Made by a program: the position numbers and the translations under genes. Below are positions 20,336-29,584 of a stretch of DNA of 64,000 bases, piece after piece. The stretch comes from Azorinus chamasolen (lineage: Eukaryota > Mollusca > Bivalvia > Cardiida > Solecurtidae). Positions within the stretch are counted from its first letter, which is position 1; every line of letters starts with the position of its first letter. Location of the stretch: NCBI GenBank assembly GCA_963576725.1, contig OY755237.1, positions 64,953,423-65,017,422 on the forward strand, in the 5' to 3' direction. The notes beneath the pieces were generated by a model. That model was not told the DNA's origin. It searched no databases and worked only from the letters and a program-made list of their open reading frames with translations.

Positions 20336-20927
20336 GTCAGTACTTTTATTCACCGCATTCGAATATTTAAAAAATACTTACTCTATAATTGTTATGAATG
20401 CATGAAAATAAACTGTCTTAGTTGAAGACTTTATTATTTACCCAGCCTAAGTATACGATCAAAGCTGCCAGTAAATCCCCTAGCTATTTTCTCAGCAGGG
20501 GTCAATGGTCTTGACAGTGATCACGACACTGCTTTCTTATCAACAAAGTAGCGAACTATTACGTAACAGAAATACCAAATAATGTGCCCAATGATCTGAA
20601 AGTATGTTTTTAGCTTCTCCAAAATACAAGAAAACTATGTTTTGTATAATTGTAAATCTATGGCTCAGCACAAAGTTAAATCCAAACGTTTAGACCAATT
20701 AAGATTAATATAAATTTTAGTTTTAAAGATAGTTTAGATTGATATGATCTAGATCTATTGTAAAATACTTCTACTATATCTTCTACGGTACTGTACGTAC
20801 AGTAGCAAAAAAGACATTTTACAACATATAGATGAACGCAATGAGAATGTAGATCTTTATTTTAATATAGATCTAGATCTAGCTAGATCTTATGGAAATG
20901 AAACGAATATTAAAAGTTTAAATACTG
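20336..20927. other. No gene seen
   Basis: AT-rich interior of the 2.15-kb element, with several AGATCTAGAT motifs near 20740-20890. No transposase domain recognisable in any frame. Confidence 0.5.
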
Positions 20928-21112
20928 TTAACCCTTTCGCCGCCAGTGTAGGATCTGTGATTACCTTTGCAAACAGTTTGGATCCAGATGAGACGCAAAA
21001 GGCTTTGGACCCAGATGAGACGCGAAGTAACTCGGCATCTCATCGGGATCAAAACTGCTTGTTACTGTCACTATGTTTTTGAAATCTTAATTTTACATAT
21101 TAGGAGTGTTAA
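20928..21112 (-). mobile_element. T-C MITE with duplicated hairpin arm
   Basis: TTAACCCTTTCGCCGCCAGT at the left, GGAGTGTTAA at the right. The hairpin arm is present twice (TTTGGATCCAGATGAGACGC, then TTTGGACCCAGATGAGACGC) before CTCGGCATCTCATCGGGATC. Confidence 0.65.
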
Positions 21113-21632
21113 CAGGTAAATGAGAATGTCTCCCAATTCAAGACAGGTCATATCAAGGATTACCTCCCTTTCGTCCATGATTACTCCCCTTTCATCCGGG
21201 CTCTTAAACGTTTAGGAAACGCGTTAAGATACGCGTAAACAAACGGTTAGAAACCCGTTTAACGAAACGGCTAAGAAACGGGTAACGAACGGTTAGGTAA
21301 CGCGTAAGAAACGCGTTAAGTGGGTAGGAATAGCGTATTTACCACTGTACTCCTTTTCTGAATATTAATTAAGCAAAACAATTTATTCATTTGTTTCACT
21401 GAAGAAAATGTATTTCATGTCAAACAGTGCAGAAATAGTGCAGACCCTAATTACAAAGCTCCCTCGGAAGCCGTTTGATCATGGTCTACACTGATTGCAA
21501 AAATAATGTATTTTCGATTCCTGCACATTAAAGTCCCTTTACGTTTTGTTTGCTCAAACAAGATGCAGGAAAATATCGCGGAACAGCCATTATCCCGCTG
21601 ATCAAGTGTTATATGTATTTTCGACAACTACA

Positions 21633-21828
21633 TACAATAAAACCTCTCTATAACGGTCACTAAATTGTGTTAATTAGTTGGTATTTAGGACAGGTGGCTG
21701 CTTAAAGCAAGGGGAAAGTAAAACAGAACTCTCCTATAGGAGCGTTCTGTTTTACTTTCACCTTGCTTTAGGCACAACACAAACTACTTGATTTAATTTA
21801 GTGGCCGTTATAGAGAGGTTTTACTGTA
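21633..21828. mobile_element. P-type MITE, complete hairpin
   Basis: TA-CAATAAAACCTCTCTATAA at the left and CCGTTATAGAGAGGTTTTACTG-TA at the right. Arms CAGGTGGCTGCTTAAAGCAA and TTGCTTTAGGCACAAC; centre AGAACTCTCCTATAGGAGCGTTCT. Best P copy of the CTCTATAACGG subfamily, together with 42818. Confidence 0.78.
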
Positions 21829-21832
21829 TTCA

Positions 21833-21920
21833 AAGTTCAAGCTATGGCCAATTACATGACCAAAATGCAATCAGGGTATCCCAATGTGTAGTTCCTAATG
21901 AGACGTTGAATTGTTTTGGT
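21833..21920 (+). mobile_element. C2 element fragment
   Basis: TTCAAGCTATGGCCAATTAC and AAAATGCAATCAGGGTATCC, then TCCTAATGAGACGTTGAAT. Same order as the C2 copy at 44892. The P element at 21633 may have inserted into it (ACAACTACATA lies on its other side). Confidence 0.45.
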
Positions 21921-22250
21921 AAATCTAGCATGTTCTTGTTTAAACGTAACAAAAAGCTGTCAGTAGTAATTGTATATTTCAAGGATTGTATGTCTATTTA
22001 GGTATGCATTGATGACTAACCATTATCTTCAATCATTAAATTTCTACAATCGCGCCTGGCAGTTACCATTAAAGGTAATTGCAGTTTATCAACTTTGAAG
22101 TTAGGAAATGCACTGATTTCCTAACTTGAAACGAGTGTAAGGTGCAACAGATTGAAATGACTGAAATATCTTTGATATACGACATGTCGTATATCGTATA
22201 TGCACCAGAGTATTTAAAGTGATCGTCAGCGTATGTAATACAGCTGGATG

Positions 22251-22500
22251 CCTAACCCCTTCCCTTATGAAGACAACTTTGGGCACGTTTGCAAAAAGAG
22301 TAAACCCAGATCAGACAGCTGCTGCATAGATTGTCTGATCAGGATCTGCTCTTTGCGTATGTCATGATATAGATATGATTCTGAATTTACTGTCACACCG
22401 AAAATGCCTTTGTTAATTTGTAATTATTAGTTCAGTCCATGGATATTCATCCAGTAATAAAACCTAGTTTATAGTTTATATGCATGAGCGAAATGGTTAA
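22251..22500 (+). mobile_element. T-B MITE
   Basis: CTAACCCCTTCCCTTATGAA (first base changed from TTAA) to GCGAAATGGTTAA. Hairpin AACCCAGATCAGACAGCTGC / GATTGTCTGATCAGGATCTG with A opposite A. Long arm TAGATATGATTCTGAATTTA and GGATATTCATCCAG. Confidence 0.68.
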
Positions 22501-22560
22501 ATCAGAAAGAAGATGCAGTTTGTTCCTAAGAATATTTCTACATAACATGCGTCCTGCCGA

Positions 22561-22807
22561 TTATCCCTTTCCTATATGAAGATTCATGAAAGAAATATTG
22601 ACGTCATGAATATTAATTAGATCAATTTTTAAAATGGCATATTTACACGTGAAATGTTTTCTAAAGCAGAAACTGTAGAAGATATCTATGTCATATCATA
22701 AGCAAACAGAGCAGACCCACATAAGACGGCTCCTCTAGAAGGCGTCTCATCTGGGTCTACTCTGTTTATAAAGGCGTAGAAAGGCATATTTATGGAGGAA
22801 AGGGTTA
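22561..22807 (-). mobile_element. T-B MITE flanked by TTAT
   Basis: TTATCCCTTTCCTATATGAA at the left and GGAGGAAAGGGTTAT at the right: both flanking tetramers read TTAT, suggesting insertion at a TTAT variant rather than two independent mutations. Hairpin GACCCACATAAGACGGCTCC / GAAGGCGTCTCATCTGGGTC. Confidence 0.7.
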
Positions 22808-23098
22808 TAGCTTGAAGTTCGAAAATGTAGCGGGTGGATAATTGTGTAAAATAAGAATATCGTTATAACAGGAACTGACGTTTCATTCTTCCACAGTTCA
22901 AAATAAGTTGGTCCCTAATCGATCAGTTCTTGGTTACGCAAATGTAAACCTTACATTGATAATGTTATCTTGTGTTTTGGAAGGTTGCCTAACATGTTAC
23001 GCGTTGAACCTTTAGCCTGCTACTGGCGGATGAGTGATTATCTAAGCAGCAGACAACTAGGATTCGAACAAACCCACGTATAAATGTTGGGAGGAAGT
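22808..23098. other. No gene; C2 terminus trace
   Basis: GAACCTTTAGCCTGCTACTG and GCGGATGAGTGATTA (about 23005-23040) match the C2 outer arm. The remainder is unassigned. Confidence 0.4.
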
Positions 23099-23182
23099 TT
23101 AACCATTTCAACGCTGAATTTTCACAATGAAATATTCCATCATAGTTCTTTTAGTAGAGTCCATACAGTATGGAGTGGTTAA
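23099..23182. mobile_element. T-M short TTAA element
   Basis: TTAACCATTTCAACGCTGAA to CATACAGTATGGAGTGGTTAA, 84 bp. Homologous to the copy at 17615. Confidence 0.55.
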
Positions 23183-23359
23183 CTTTTCGAGAGGAACCCT
23201 CTGATTTGAATGTACACTGTTTGCAAATTACGGTGCACTCGATTCCCGCATTCAATGAACTGATGTCAACACATTAGAACGATGATAAGAGTTGAAAATT
23301 ATATGTTGTAAAATTTTACCACTAAATGGGGGACCTTACATAAGTGTTCATTACAAATT

Positions 23360-23440
23360 GTTTTTAATGAGACGAGTTTACTATAAAGCTCGTGTTATAT
23401 TCCTTATAGTAAACGAGTTTCATGAAAACAAGTTTCTTTT
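23360..23440. repeat. Imperfect hairpin
   Basis: GAGACGAGTTTACTATAA and TTATAGTAAACGAGTTTC pair across ~16 bases. Flanks do not match other families in the window. Confidence 0.5.
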
Positions 23441-23903
23441 TATCACATAAACCTTCAAATGCCATATAAAATGAAACAGGTTATAACTGATGGCTATTTC
23501 GGCCATTCCTTACAAAAAACATAGTAATACAACGGAAGACGCACATGGAGCGCTACGATTGGCTAACACTTGAATAAGCGCTACGAAAAAAATGAAATGC
23601 ACTAGTGCATTTTCGCGATTTACGGCACTCTATTACACTTCAACAAGGCAGATTTTGTGATAAAATGTAGAATGTTACATGTTTTACTATTACAATGAAC
23701 TATTCAATTGGATAATTGGTCAATAAGTCAATTGGATAGTTATCTTGATGTACAATTTTACAAGTCAAACATAAAATATGTTAATACTTTTCTTACCATT
23801 ACAAACCGTTTAAAGTGGTAATGTACATTGTGCTGACATTATCGATTGTTATCTACAGGTGTAAACATACATCAAAAATTAACCTTTAACAAATTGGACA
23901 AAT
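23441..23903. other. No gene seen
   Basis: Contains a 16-bp palindrome AATGCACTAGTGCATT near 23605. No supported frame. Confidence 0.45.
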
Positions 23904-24100
23904 TACAGTAAAATCTATATTATTAGAACACTAAAGTCAGTATCGTTATCGATCTTTAAGACAGTTGACATCTTAAAGCATGGTGAAAGTCATACAGAAA
24001 GCTCCACGACGTTCACCCTGAATTAACCAGGCACCTGCCTATACTTGTCTAAATTCTTCTATATTCACATTTCGAATAATCGAGATGAGATTTTACTGTA
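23904..24100. mobile_element. P-type MITE
   Basis: TA-CAGTAAAATCTATATTATT at the left and ATCGAGATGAGATTTTACTG-TA at the right. Arms TTAAAGCATGGTGAAAGTCA and TTCACCCTGAATTAACCAGG; centre AGAAAGCTCCACGACG has lost one side. Confidence 0.65.
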
Positions 24101-24320
24101 TATTTGTATAATTCTGTAGCCAATGCATACACAATACTAGTTTCGCTTATAATAACTAATATATGTTCATATGCCATTCTATTTTGTCCAGATGCTACTT
24201 CATGTAAATCGCATTAGATCGTTTTGTACATGTAGTCGCATTGTTTATCACGTGACTAGTTGTATGTTGATTACAAGTCAATATATGAAAGAATATGTCA
24301 CAAGGTACCTTATGTATAAG

Positions 24321-24487
24321 TACAGTATTAAAATCTCGCTAAATAGACCACATGATTTATTAACATTAAAAATCAGATGGTTACTTAATGTCCCTGCATG
24401 GGTTTTCTAAATAACTTTTGTCCTGCATTAAGCTACCACCTGAATTATATTTCTTTTGAGAGATCGTATTAGCGAGACTTTACGGTA
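24321..24487. mobile_element. P-type MITE
   Basis: TA-CAGTATTAAAATCTCGCTA at the left and CGTATTAGCGAGACTTTACGG-TA at the right. Carries an uninterrupted ACATGATTTATTAACATTAA, the empty-site counterpart of the nested P copy at 27192. Confidence 0.7.
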
Positions 24488-24529
24488 CAATCACAATTCA
24501 ATCCCTCTACAGAGCTGCAATCAGGTATC

Positions 24530-24660
24530 AACTGTTATAAAACATGAGTCTCAAGTATCTGATTGGTCAGATTCTGAGCAAGTTAAGAATCCGACCAATC
24601 AGATGCTTGAGAATGATCCCATACTCCAGCAAAAAGTTTTATAGCCCCGGGGTCAGGGTG
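24530..24660. mobile_element. H2 foldback element
   Basis: ATCTGATTGGTCAGATTCTG pairs with GAATCCGACCAATCAGATGC. Outer arms TTATAAAACATGAGTCTCAA and AAAAGTTTTATAGCCCC are partly retained. Sister of 24817. Confidence 0.65.
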
Positions 24661-24816
24661 CCATACAGTCTGACTCCTGGCAAGATAACCATTTACTTGC
24701 CTTATTTGAGACCAGCTTGTTTACAAAAGTATTTATCATTTAGTACGTAAAATGCTAAATGTTAGCCGTTGTCTTAAACCGTTCTCTTAGACCTTAACCG
24801 TTGACTTAAAACCCAG

Positions 24817-24957
24817 GTCCCGAGGTTATAAAACTGTTTGCTTGAGTCTGAGATCATTCCCAAGTATCTGATTGGTCAGATTCTGAGCTTTCTCAGAATC
24901 TGACCAATTAGATACTTGAGAATGATCTCAGACTCAGAAGTTTTATAACCTTGGGCC
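24817..24957. mobile_element. H2 foldback element, near perfect
   Basis: GGTCCCGAGGTTATAAAACT at the left mirrors AGTTTTATAACCTTGGGCC at the right; the whole ~140 bp folds on itself (GATTGGTCAGATTCTGAGC/TTTC/TCAGAATCTGACCAATT). No obvious target duplication. Confidence 0.75.
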
Positions 24958-25014
24958 CTGATCTTTTAAGTTTTGCTTACATCCGTTTCATTCAAATTTT
25001 TCAGACACTATTGA

Positions 25015-25098
25015 TCGAGTGTCAAATAGTTGGATCTTGACGAGACGCCGAGTTACTTGGCGTCTCATCTGGATCCAAGCTGTTTCTGAATGCTAATC
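25015..25098 (+). mobile_element. T-C hairpin fragment
   Basis: GAGTGTCAAATAGTTGGATC, TTGACGAGACGCCGAGTTAC and TTGGCGTCTCATCTGGATCC. T opposite T is retained; outer arms are missing, and an H element abuts it. Confidence 0.55.
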
Positions 25099-25100
25099 AG

Positions 25101-25279
25101 GGTCCATGCTTATAAAACTTTTTACTTGAGTCCGAGTTCGTTCTCAAGCTTTTGATTGGTCAGATTTGAATTCTCAAGCTTTTGATTTGGTCAGATTTGA
25201 GCCAAAGGCTCAAATCTGACCAATCAAAAGCTTGAAAACGAATTCAGACTCAACTAAAAGCTTTATATGCATGGAGCCA
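25101..25279. mobile_element. H foldback with duplicated arm segment
   Basis: GGTCCATGCTTATAAAACTT at the left mirrors AGCTTTATATGCATGGAGCC at the right. The left arm carries TTCTCAAGCTTTTGATTGGT CAGATTTGA twice in tandem, the right arm once, so the hairpin has an asymmetric bulge. Confidence 0.75.
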
Positions 25280-25871
25280 GATCGCGAGACGCATGGGAAA
25301 GGTTAAACCGAAGTGAATATCTAAATGTTTCTCAGAAAGATGTATACCTTTTTTGTTTTCTTCCAGAGTATGTTTTCCTGAATAATGTCCGATGGAATTG
25401 ATACTGAAACACCAGCTAGGTATATCAGACATATTTCGACAGTATATTTTAGGGCACATCAATCATTCTCTGGATATGTTCTGGTAACGTGAAGTTCACG
25501 TCGATCTTGATTAAACTATCTTAACTTTGGAAGACTGCCTATCGCTTTGTGTATTCAAGCTGTTCAGAGAACAGATGATAGGTAGGGTACCAATGGCTAC
25601 TGTATGAGGAGTTTGGCAAATTGGTAGATAGAAAGATAAATATTAAGGTTAAAAATAAACAAATAATAGACATATATGTCATATTAAAGTATCTACCAGT
25701 GATTAGTTTGCTATTATAATGAATGCTTTAAGAACTATCACTCTGATAAGAATTTGAAATACTACTTAGTTAAAGTTATAAGTTAAACTTTACAGATAAT
25801 AAATCTTTATAGTATCACAGGCATTTCAAATGTCTTGCTAAGGTAGCCACCGGTATAATGACTATTAATAT
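25280..25871. other. No gene seen
   Basis: AT-rich; no domain-bearing frame and no family recognised. Confidence 0.5.
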
Positions 25872-26078
25872 TTAAGCCTTTCCTCAATAAATACGCATTT
25901 CTACGCCACTGTAAAAGTCATTTTTGAAACCATTGTGATAAATAGAGCATTTGCTTCAATGGTTTCAAAACTACACAATTCTAAAAATGTTCTTTTCTCT
26001 AGTAAATACTCCTTTCAGGTAGATTTATTCGAAGAGGCTGAATCTAAAAAAAAAATAGGTTATGAGGGAATGGGTTAA
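25872..26078 (+). mobile_element. T-D MITE, one centre arm lost
   Basis: TTAAGCCTTTCCTCAATAAA to GAGGGAATGGGTTAA. Stem ATTGTGATAAATAGAGCATT/TGCT jumps straight to TCAATGGTTTCAAA, so the distal arm to the centre has been deleted. Confidence 0.68.
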
Positions 26079-26118
26079 CTGTAAAGTCAGACGAATTCTC
26101 AAATATGCACTGAATCAT

Positions 26119-26437
26119 TACCGCAGAACCTGCCTTAAGCGGTCATCAAACAGTGGTCTAATTATGGGTCTGTAAGGCAGGTTGTAGCTTAATGCAGGTC
26201 AAAAGTATAGGAGCTTTCTGCATTGTGTTTCTAATGTATTAAGCAACCACCTGCTACTTATGACTTATATCTTCAATAAATTGGTGGTCGTTTAATTCTT
26301 TGCACGCTAAGGTGACAAACAGTTTGGATCCTGATGAGACGCCGCATTATGCGGCGTCTCATCTGGATCCAAACTGTTTGCATAGGTAATCACATCTTGC
26401 CGCTAGCATGCAAAGAGTTAAGACAGGTTCTACTGTA
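26119..26437. mobile_element. P-type MITE split by T-C
   Basis: TA-CCGCAGAACCTGCCTTAAG at the left; arms TTAATGCAGGTCAAAAGTAT and TATTAAGCAACCACCTGC; right end GGTGGTCGTTTAA, interrupted, then TTAAGACAGGTTCTACTG-TA. The copy at 32405 keeps the uninterrupted ATCGTTTAAGACAGGTTC. Confidence 0.75.
26292..26421 (+). mobile_element. Short T-C element nested in P
   Basis: TTAATTCTTTGCACGCTAAG to TAGCATGCAAAGAGTTAA, 130 bp with TTAA at both ends. Hairpin GGATCCTGATGAGACGCCGC/ATTAT/GCGGCGTCTCATCTGGATCC keeps T opposite T. Ends read TTCTTTGC instead of CCCTTTCG, so it is a subfamily with different TIRs but the same core. Confidence 0.78.
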
Positions 26438-26814
26438 TGTGCAACCTTTCATAGACACGATTAATAAAGGCAATGTAACAGAATTGACATTCGTGATAAA
26501 TGTACTTATCACTTAATATGCAGTGTAGTGTGTAATAACCTATGATTGTCCATGAAGCACGAATGTTATTTCCCATGGGATACTTGGTTTCATATTTCGT
26601 AATGGTAAACATAACTTAATGTTTAAAACAAATCACACTTCTATAAACTGTAAAGTCCTAGCTCTTAGTAATAAACCAATGACGGTACCATTCATACATT
26701 CACTGTACTTTCTCCTATCTGTTATTGTATTCATAAGGTTTATTGAGCTTGTTATTTATCAAATTCAAAACATAGGCTGAAGTGGATAATACGTTATGAA
26801 TGTTTTCAGTATGT
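26438..26814. other. No gene seen
   Basis: AT-rich sequence without recognisable coding or repeat content. Confidence 0.45.
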
Positions 26815-26915
26815 GAAAACTATATTTTATCTGTTCCTTGCATTAAGAAACCGCCTGCTTTTGAAACCATCTATACTTATTCAATAAACTGGTCGCTATA
26901 GAGAGCTTTTACTGT
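26815..26915. mobile_element. P-type right-half fragment
   Basis: TTCCTTGCATTAAGAAACCG, CCTGCTTTTGAAACC and CGCTATAGAGAGCTTTTACTG-TA. Confidence 0.5.
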
Positions 26916-27227
26916 ACACCTTCTTCAGTCATAAAGTTCTCTGTCATGCTCAAGGGTTTTTATTCGGCTGCAGTTTCAAAATATGTAATGCCTGCAAAAC
27001 AAACAGTCTGGATCCAGCTAAAACTTCGACATTTTGCCAATCTAAACAATTTTAGACAATGGGAGTCGCCTTTTGAATGGCATGCAGATGTCATTTTGTT
27101 CAGAACAAAAACGTATGCCTATAACGATATGTTATGCCCAATCATACAATAATACGACGGATCAATTAATTTGAATCTGTCATGATCAACGAACAGTAGA
27201 GTCTCGCTAAAGCGGCCATATGATTTA

Positions 27228-27414
27228 TTAACCCATTTACCCCCAGTGGATTCTTCTATGTTTATATATTGGATTAGTCCATTTTATCTAAGGGATGCCT
27301 GGTTTAAAATTTCAATTACATTTTGTTTTATATTGAAATTCCTATCAGCAAACAATGTACAGACTTTGATCAGACTATGTCCCATACAAGTGTTCTTGGG
27401 CACAACTGGGTTAA
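27228..27414. mobile_element. T-F MITE nested in P
   Basis: TTAACCCATTTACCCCCAGT to GGCACAACTGGGTTAA. T-F ends CCCATTTGTGCCCAGTG are recognisable; hairpin AACAATGTACAGACTTTGAT is degraded to one arm. Inserted in TTTATTAACAT of P (compare 24345-24376). Confidence 0.72.
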
Positions 27415-27550
27415 CATAACACTTTGTAAAAGCAGGTGGCTGCTTAATGCAGGGCAAACGGTATACAGACAGCTTCTGTATCACACTTGTCCTGCATTAA
27501 GCCAACACCTATTTTAATATCCAGAAGTATGCTTTATTAGCGTGGACGTT

Positions 27551-27802
27551 TTAACCCTTTCCCCATATATAAACGTGTTTTCACGCATTTACAAACAGAA
27601 TAGACCCCGATCAGATTGCTCCTATAGGAGCTGTCTGATCTGGGTCTGCTCTGTTTGCTAATAGAATTTAAAAAAAATTGTTTCTTTACTTTCTAAAATG
27701 GCTACAATGTTCCACCTTCCACAATTCATTTTAACTTTTTACCCCATGAATATTCAGTAGGTTTTGAAATTTGGAATATATATAGAATAGGGAACGGGTT
27801 AA
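27551..27802 (+). mobile_element. T-B MITE, complete, nested in P
   Basis: TTAACCCTTTCCCCATATAT to TAGGGAACGGGTTAA. Short arm with CACGCATTTACAAACAGA, hairpin GACCCCGATCAGATTGCTCC/TATA/GGAGCTGTCTGATCTGGGTC, long arm ATGGCTACAATGTTCCACCT and CCATGAATATTCAGTAGG. Reference copy for T-B. Confidence 0.82.
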
Positions 27803-28029
27803 AGGTACGCTACTGTATATTGTAAAGTTGATTTATTATGAATCCTGTTATTATCCATATCTACTCTTGACAAATGGAGACTGAACTGAAATGGACATAC
27901 AATTTTGCTATTTTCCTTTTTTGCAATTATTTTTTGTCGTAGACAGAAGGTTTGTCTTATGAAAAATATTCCTCTCACGCTATAGCGTGGTTTACACGTA
28001 AATAACAATGTAGAAATAGTTTCAAAACG

Positions 28030-28125
28030 CCTTGTTATATGGGTTGCATTCTTTGTAACAAATATATTGAAATACACCTTGTCATATGGGTTGCATTCCT
28101 TTTAGCAAATATATTGAAATACATA
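28030..28125. repeat. 47-bp direct duplication
   Basis: CCTTGTTATATGGGTTGCAT at 28030 and CCTTGTCATATGGGTTGCAT at 28077 start two units that both end in AATATATTGAAATACA. Confidence 0.7.
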
Positions 28126-28229
28126 ATATGTTTTGCGACAGACGTGGAAGTTATATGCTACAGGGGTTAAACATAAAAGAAAATGAATTCACACTAGTAA
28201 ATAAAGAATCGTAATTTACGAAGACAGTT

Positions 28230-28478
28230 TTAACCCTTCTCTTGCTGAGTTTTAAAATACATGTCTCCTTCTTTACCCATGCCCTGTTGTATAATTACAT
28301 ATATCTTCACCGTGTACAAGTATTTCGCTATGCAATCACTGCTGTGGAGTGTACTGGTTGCACAATAACTTGTAAATAGTGCAGACCCTGATGAGACAGC
28401 TCCTGCAGGAGCTGTCTCATCTGGGTCTTCACTATTTACATTTAGGTATATTGACGTGAATAGCAAGCGAAGGGTTAA
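28230..28478 (-). mobile_element. T-A hairpin MITE
   Basis: TTAACCCTTCTCTTGCTGAG to AGCAAGCGAAGGGTTAA. The hairpin is intact with T opposite T. Lies about 1.1 kb upstream of the GPCR start. Confidence 0.87.
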
Positions 28479-29584
28479 GATTACAGATACAATTGGAACA
28501 ACTCTTACATCATCTGTAGAGGTTTATATTATGTTACTCAATATTTTGCTATTATGAATATTTAAACCACAAAACACGTACGAGAAATAATAATAAATAA
28601 TAATTATGCAATCCAAGGAATATATACAAATATACGAACCATGTACCCAGAAAAAGATTAATTAGCGTAAAATAAACCCACTCCAACTGACTTGACCGGA
28701 CGGTTTAACGAAATACTTTCTGCACAACCACAAACAACATCGCATTTTGAAATGTTCAACATTCCTTACGAAAAAAGACTGTGGAAACATGAATCTCTCC
28801 TTATTTGTATACCCCCCCCCCCCTGATTTTCAAAATTCAAAATATAACTAGTTCGCCTACCATTAAATACCCCTCCACAATCCTAGTCGTAAAATTCCAG
28901 AATTAGACTACCTGTCATTCGATGTAAAATACTCTTTTTCGATATTGATAGTCAACGACTGCACTTTAAAGCAAGAAAATAATAATATAACTGATGTATT
29001 TATACAATTAGATTTAAAAAGTAATCATTTTCGAACTGCTGTACTTCAATTTCTAACAGCTCTAATTTTGATGATTTCTCTGTTTCAGATGCAAGCCTTC
29101 TTCGCTGGAACAATGTCGGGAACCATAGACCTGCCTTTGAAATAGTCGGATAATAGCGCAAATAAACAACCCCATATCACGGATAATATCACCGAGAACA
29201 CCATTAAATTGCAAACACAGCGGAATCACAGGGACAAAATTTGTCCAATGATAACTATATCCAGCAAAAATATCATCGATTCCTATTTTGATGACCTCAT
29301 CAGTAGCAATTTTAAATGCTTAAAACCCCATGACTTGGGTCATTTTGCTGTAAAAAGACCCTCCAAGACAGAGAATGATCACTCTTGATCACGTATATTC
29401 GGGAGAAGATATTTGAAGCAACCCTTATGTTGGACAATACCTACAAAATGAGTATGGCTCATAACTGACACACCGTCTTGGATATCTAGTAATGAGTAAC
29501 GTAAACTATTTCAGATAGAACTTAGTATCGTTTATTATTCTAATGATGTGCTTGAAAGGATAGTAACAACCACGAGTTACAGAT
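28479..29584. other. Upstream region of GPCR; no gene seen
   Basis: Holds a C13 tract at 28811 and a pyrimidine-rich TGATTTCTCTGTTTCAG (ends 29088) that resembles a splice acceptor, so a 5' noncoding exon of the GPCR could begin at 29089. No TATA box is convincing. This is inference only. Confidence 0.35.

Larger units (their letters stand above)
19193..21347. mobile_element. 2155-bp TA-flanked element with 27-bp TIRs
   Basis: CAGTGGTAAATACGCTATTC plus seven more identical bases begins the element and its exact complement ends it; TA flanks both sides (19191-19192, 21348-21349). Subterminal arrays of ACGGTTAACGA and ACGCGTAA type occupy about 19220-19325 and 21190-21320 in inverted arrangement. 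CAGTG ends with TA duplication point to Tc1-mariner/pogo. The interior holds no transposase frame but carries T-B (19708) and T-C (20928) insertions. Confidence 0.75.
19157..21531. mobile_element. T-N TTAA element split by 2.15-kb insertion
   Basis: Left piece 19157-19192: TTAACCCGTAATCTGG then GATAATTAAAACTAGC. Right piece 21348-21531: CTCCTTTTCTGAATATTAAT, TTTCACTGAAGAAAATG, hairpin GTGCAGACCCTAATTACAAAGC/GATCATGGTCTACACTG, GCACATTAA. The uninterrupted relative at 49060-49239 has the same order (AATTAGAACTGACTCCCTTT, ATCACTGAAGAAAATG, CGCACATTA). Confidence 0.65.
27192..27817. mobile_element. P-type MITE split by two TTAA elements
   Basis: Left end CAGTAGAGTCTCGCTAAAGC, then ATATGATTTA stopping at TTAA (27228). 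It resumes at 27415 with CATAACACTTTGTAAAAGCA, arm GGCTGCTTAATGCAGGGCAA, CCTGCATTAAGCCAACACC, and TTATTAGCGTGGACGTT stopping at TTAA (27551). It resumes after 27802 with AGGTACGCTACTG-TA. Confidence 0.72.
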
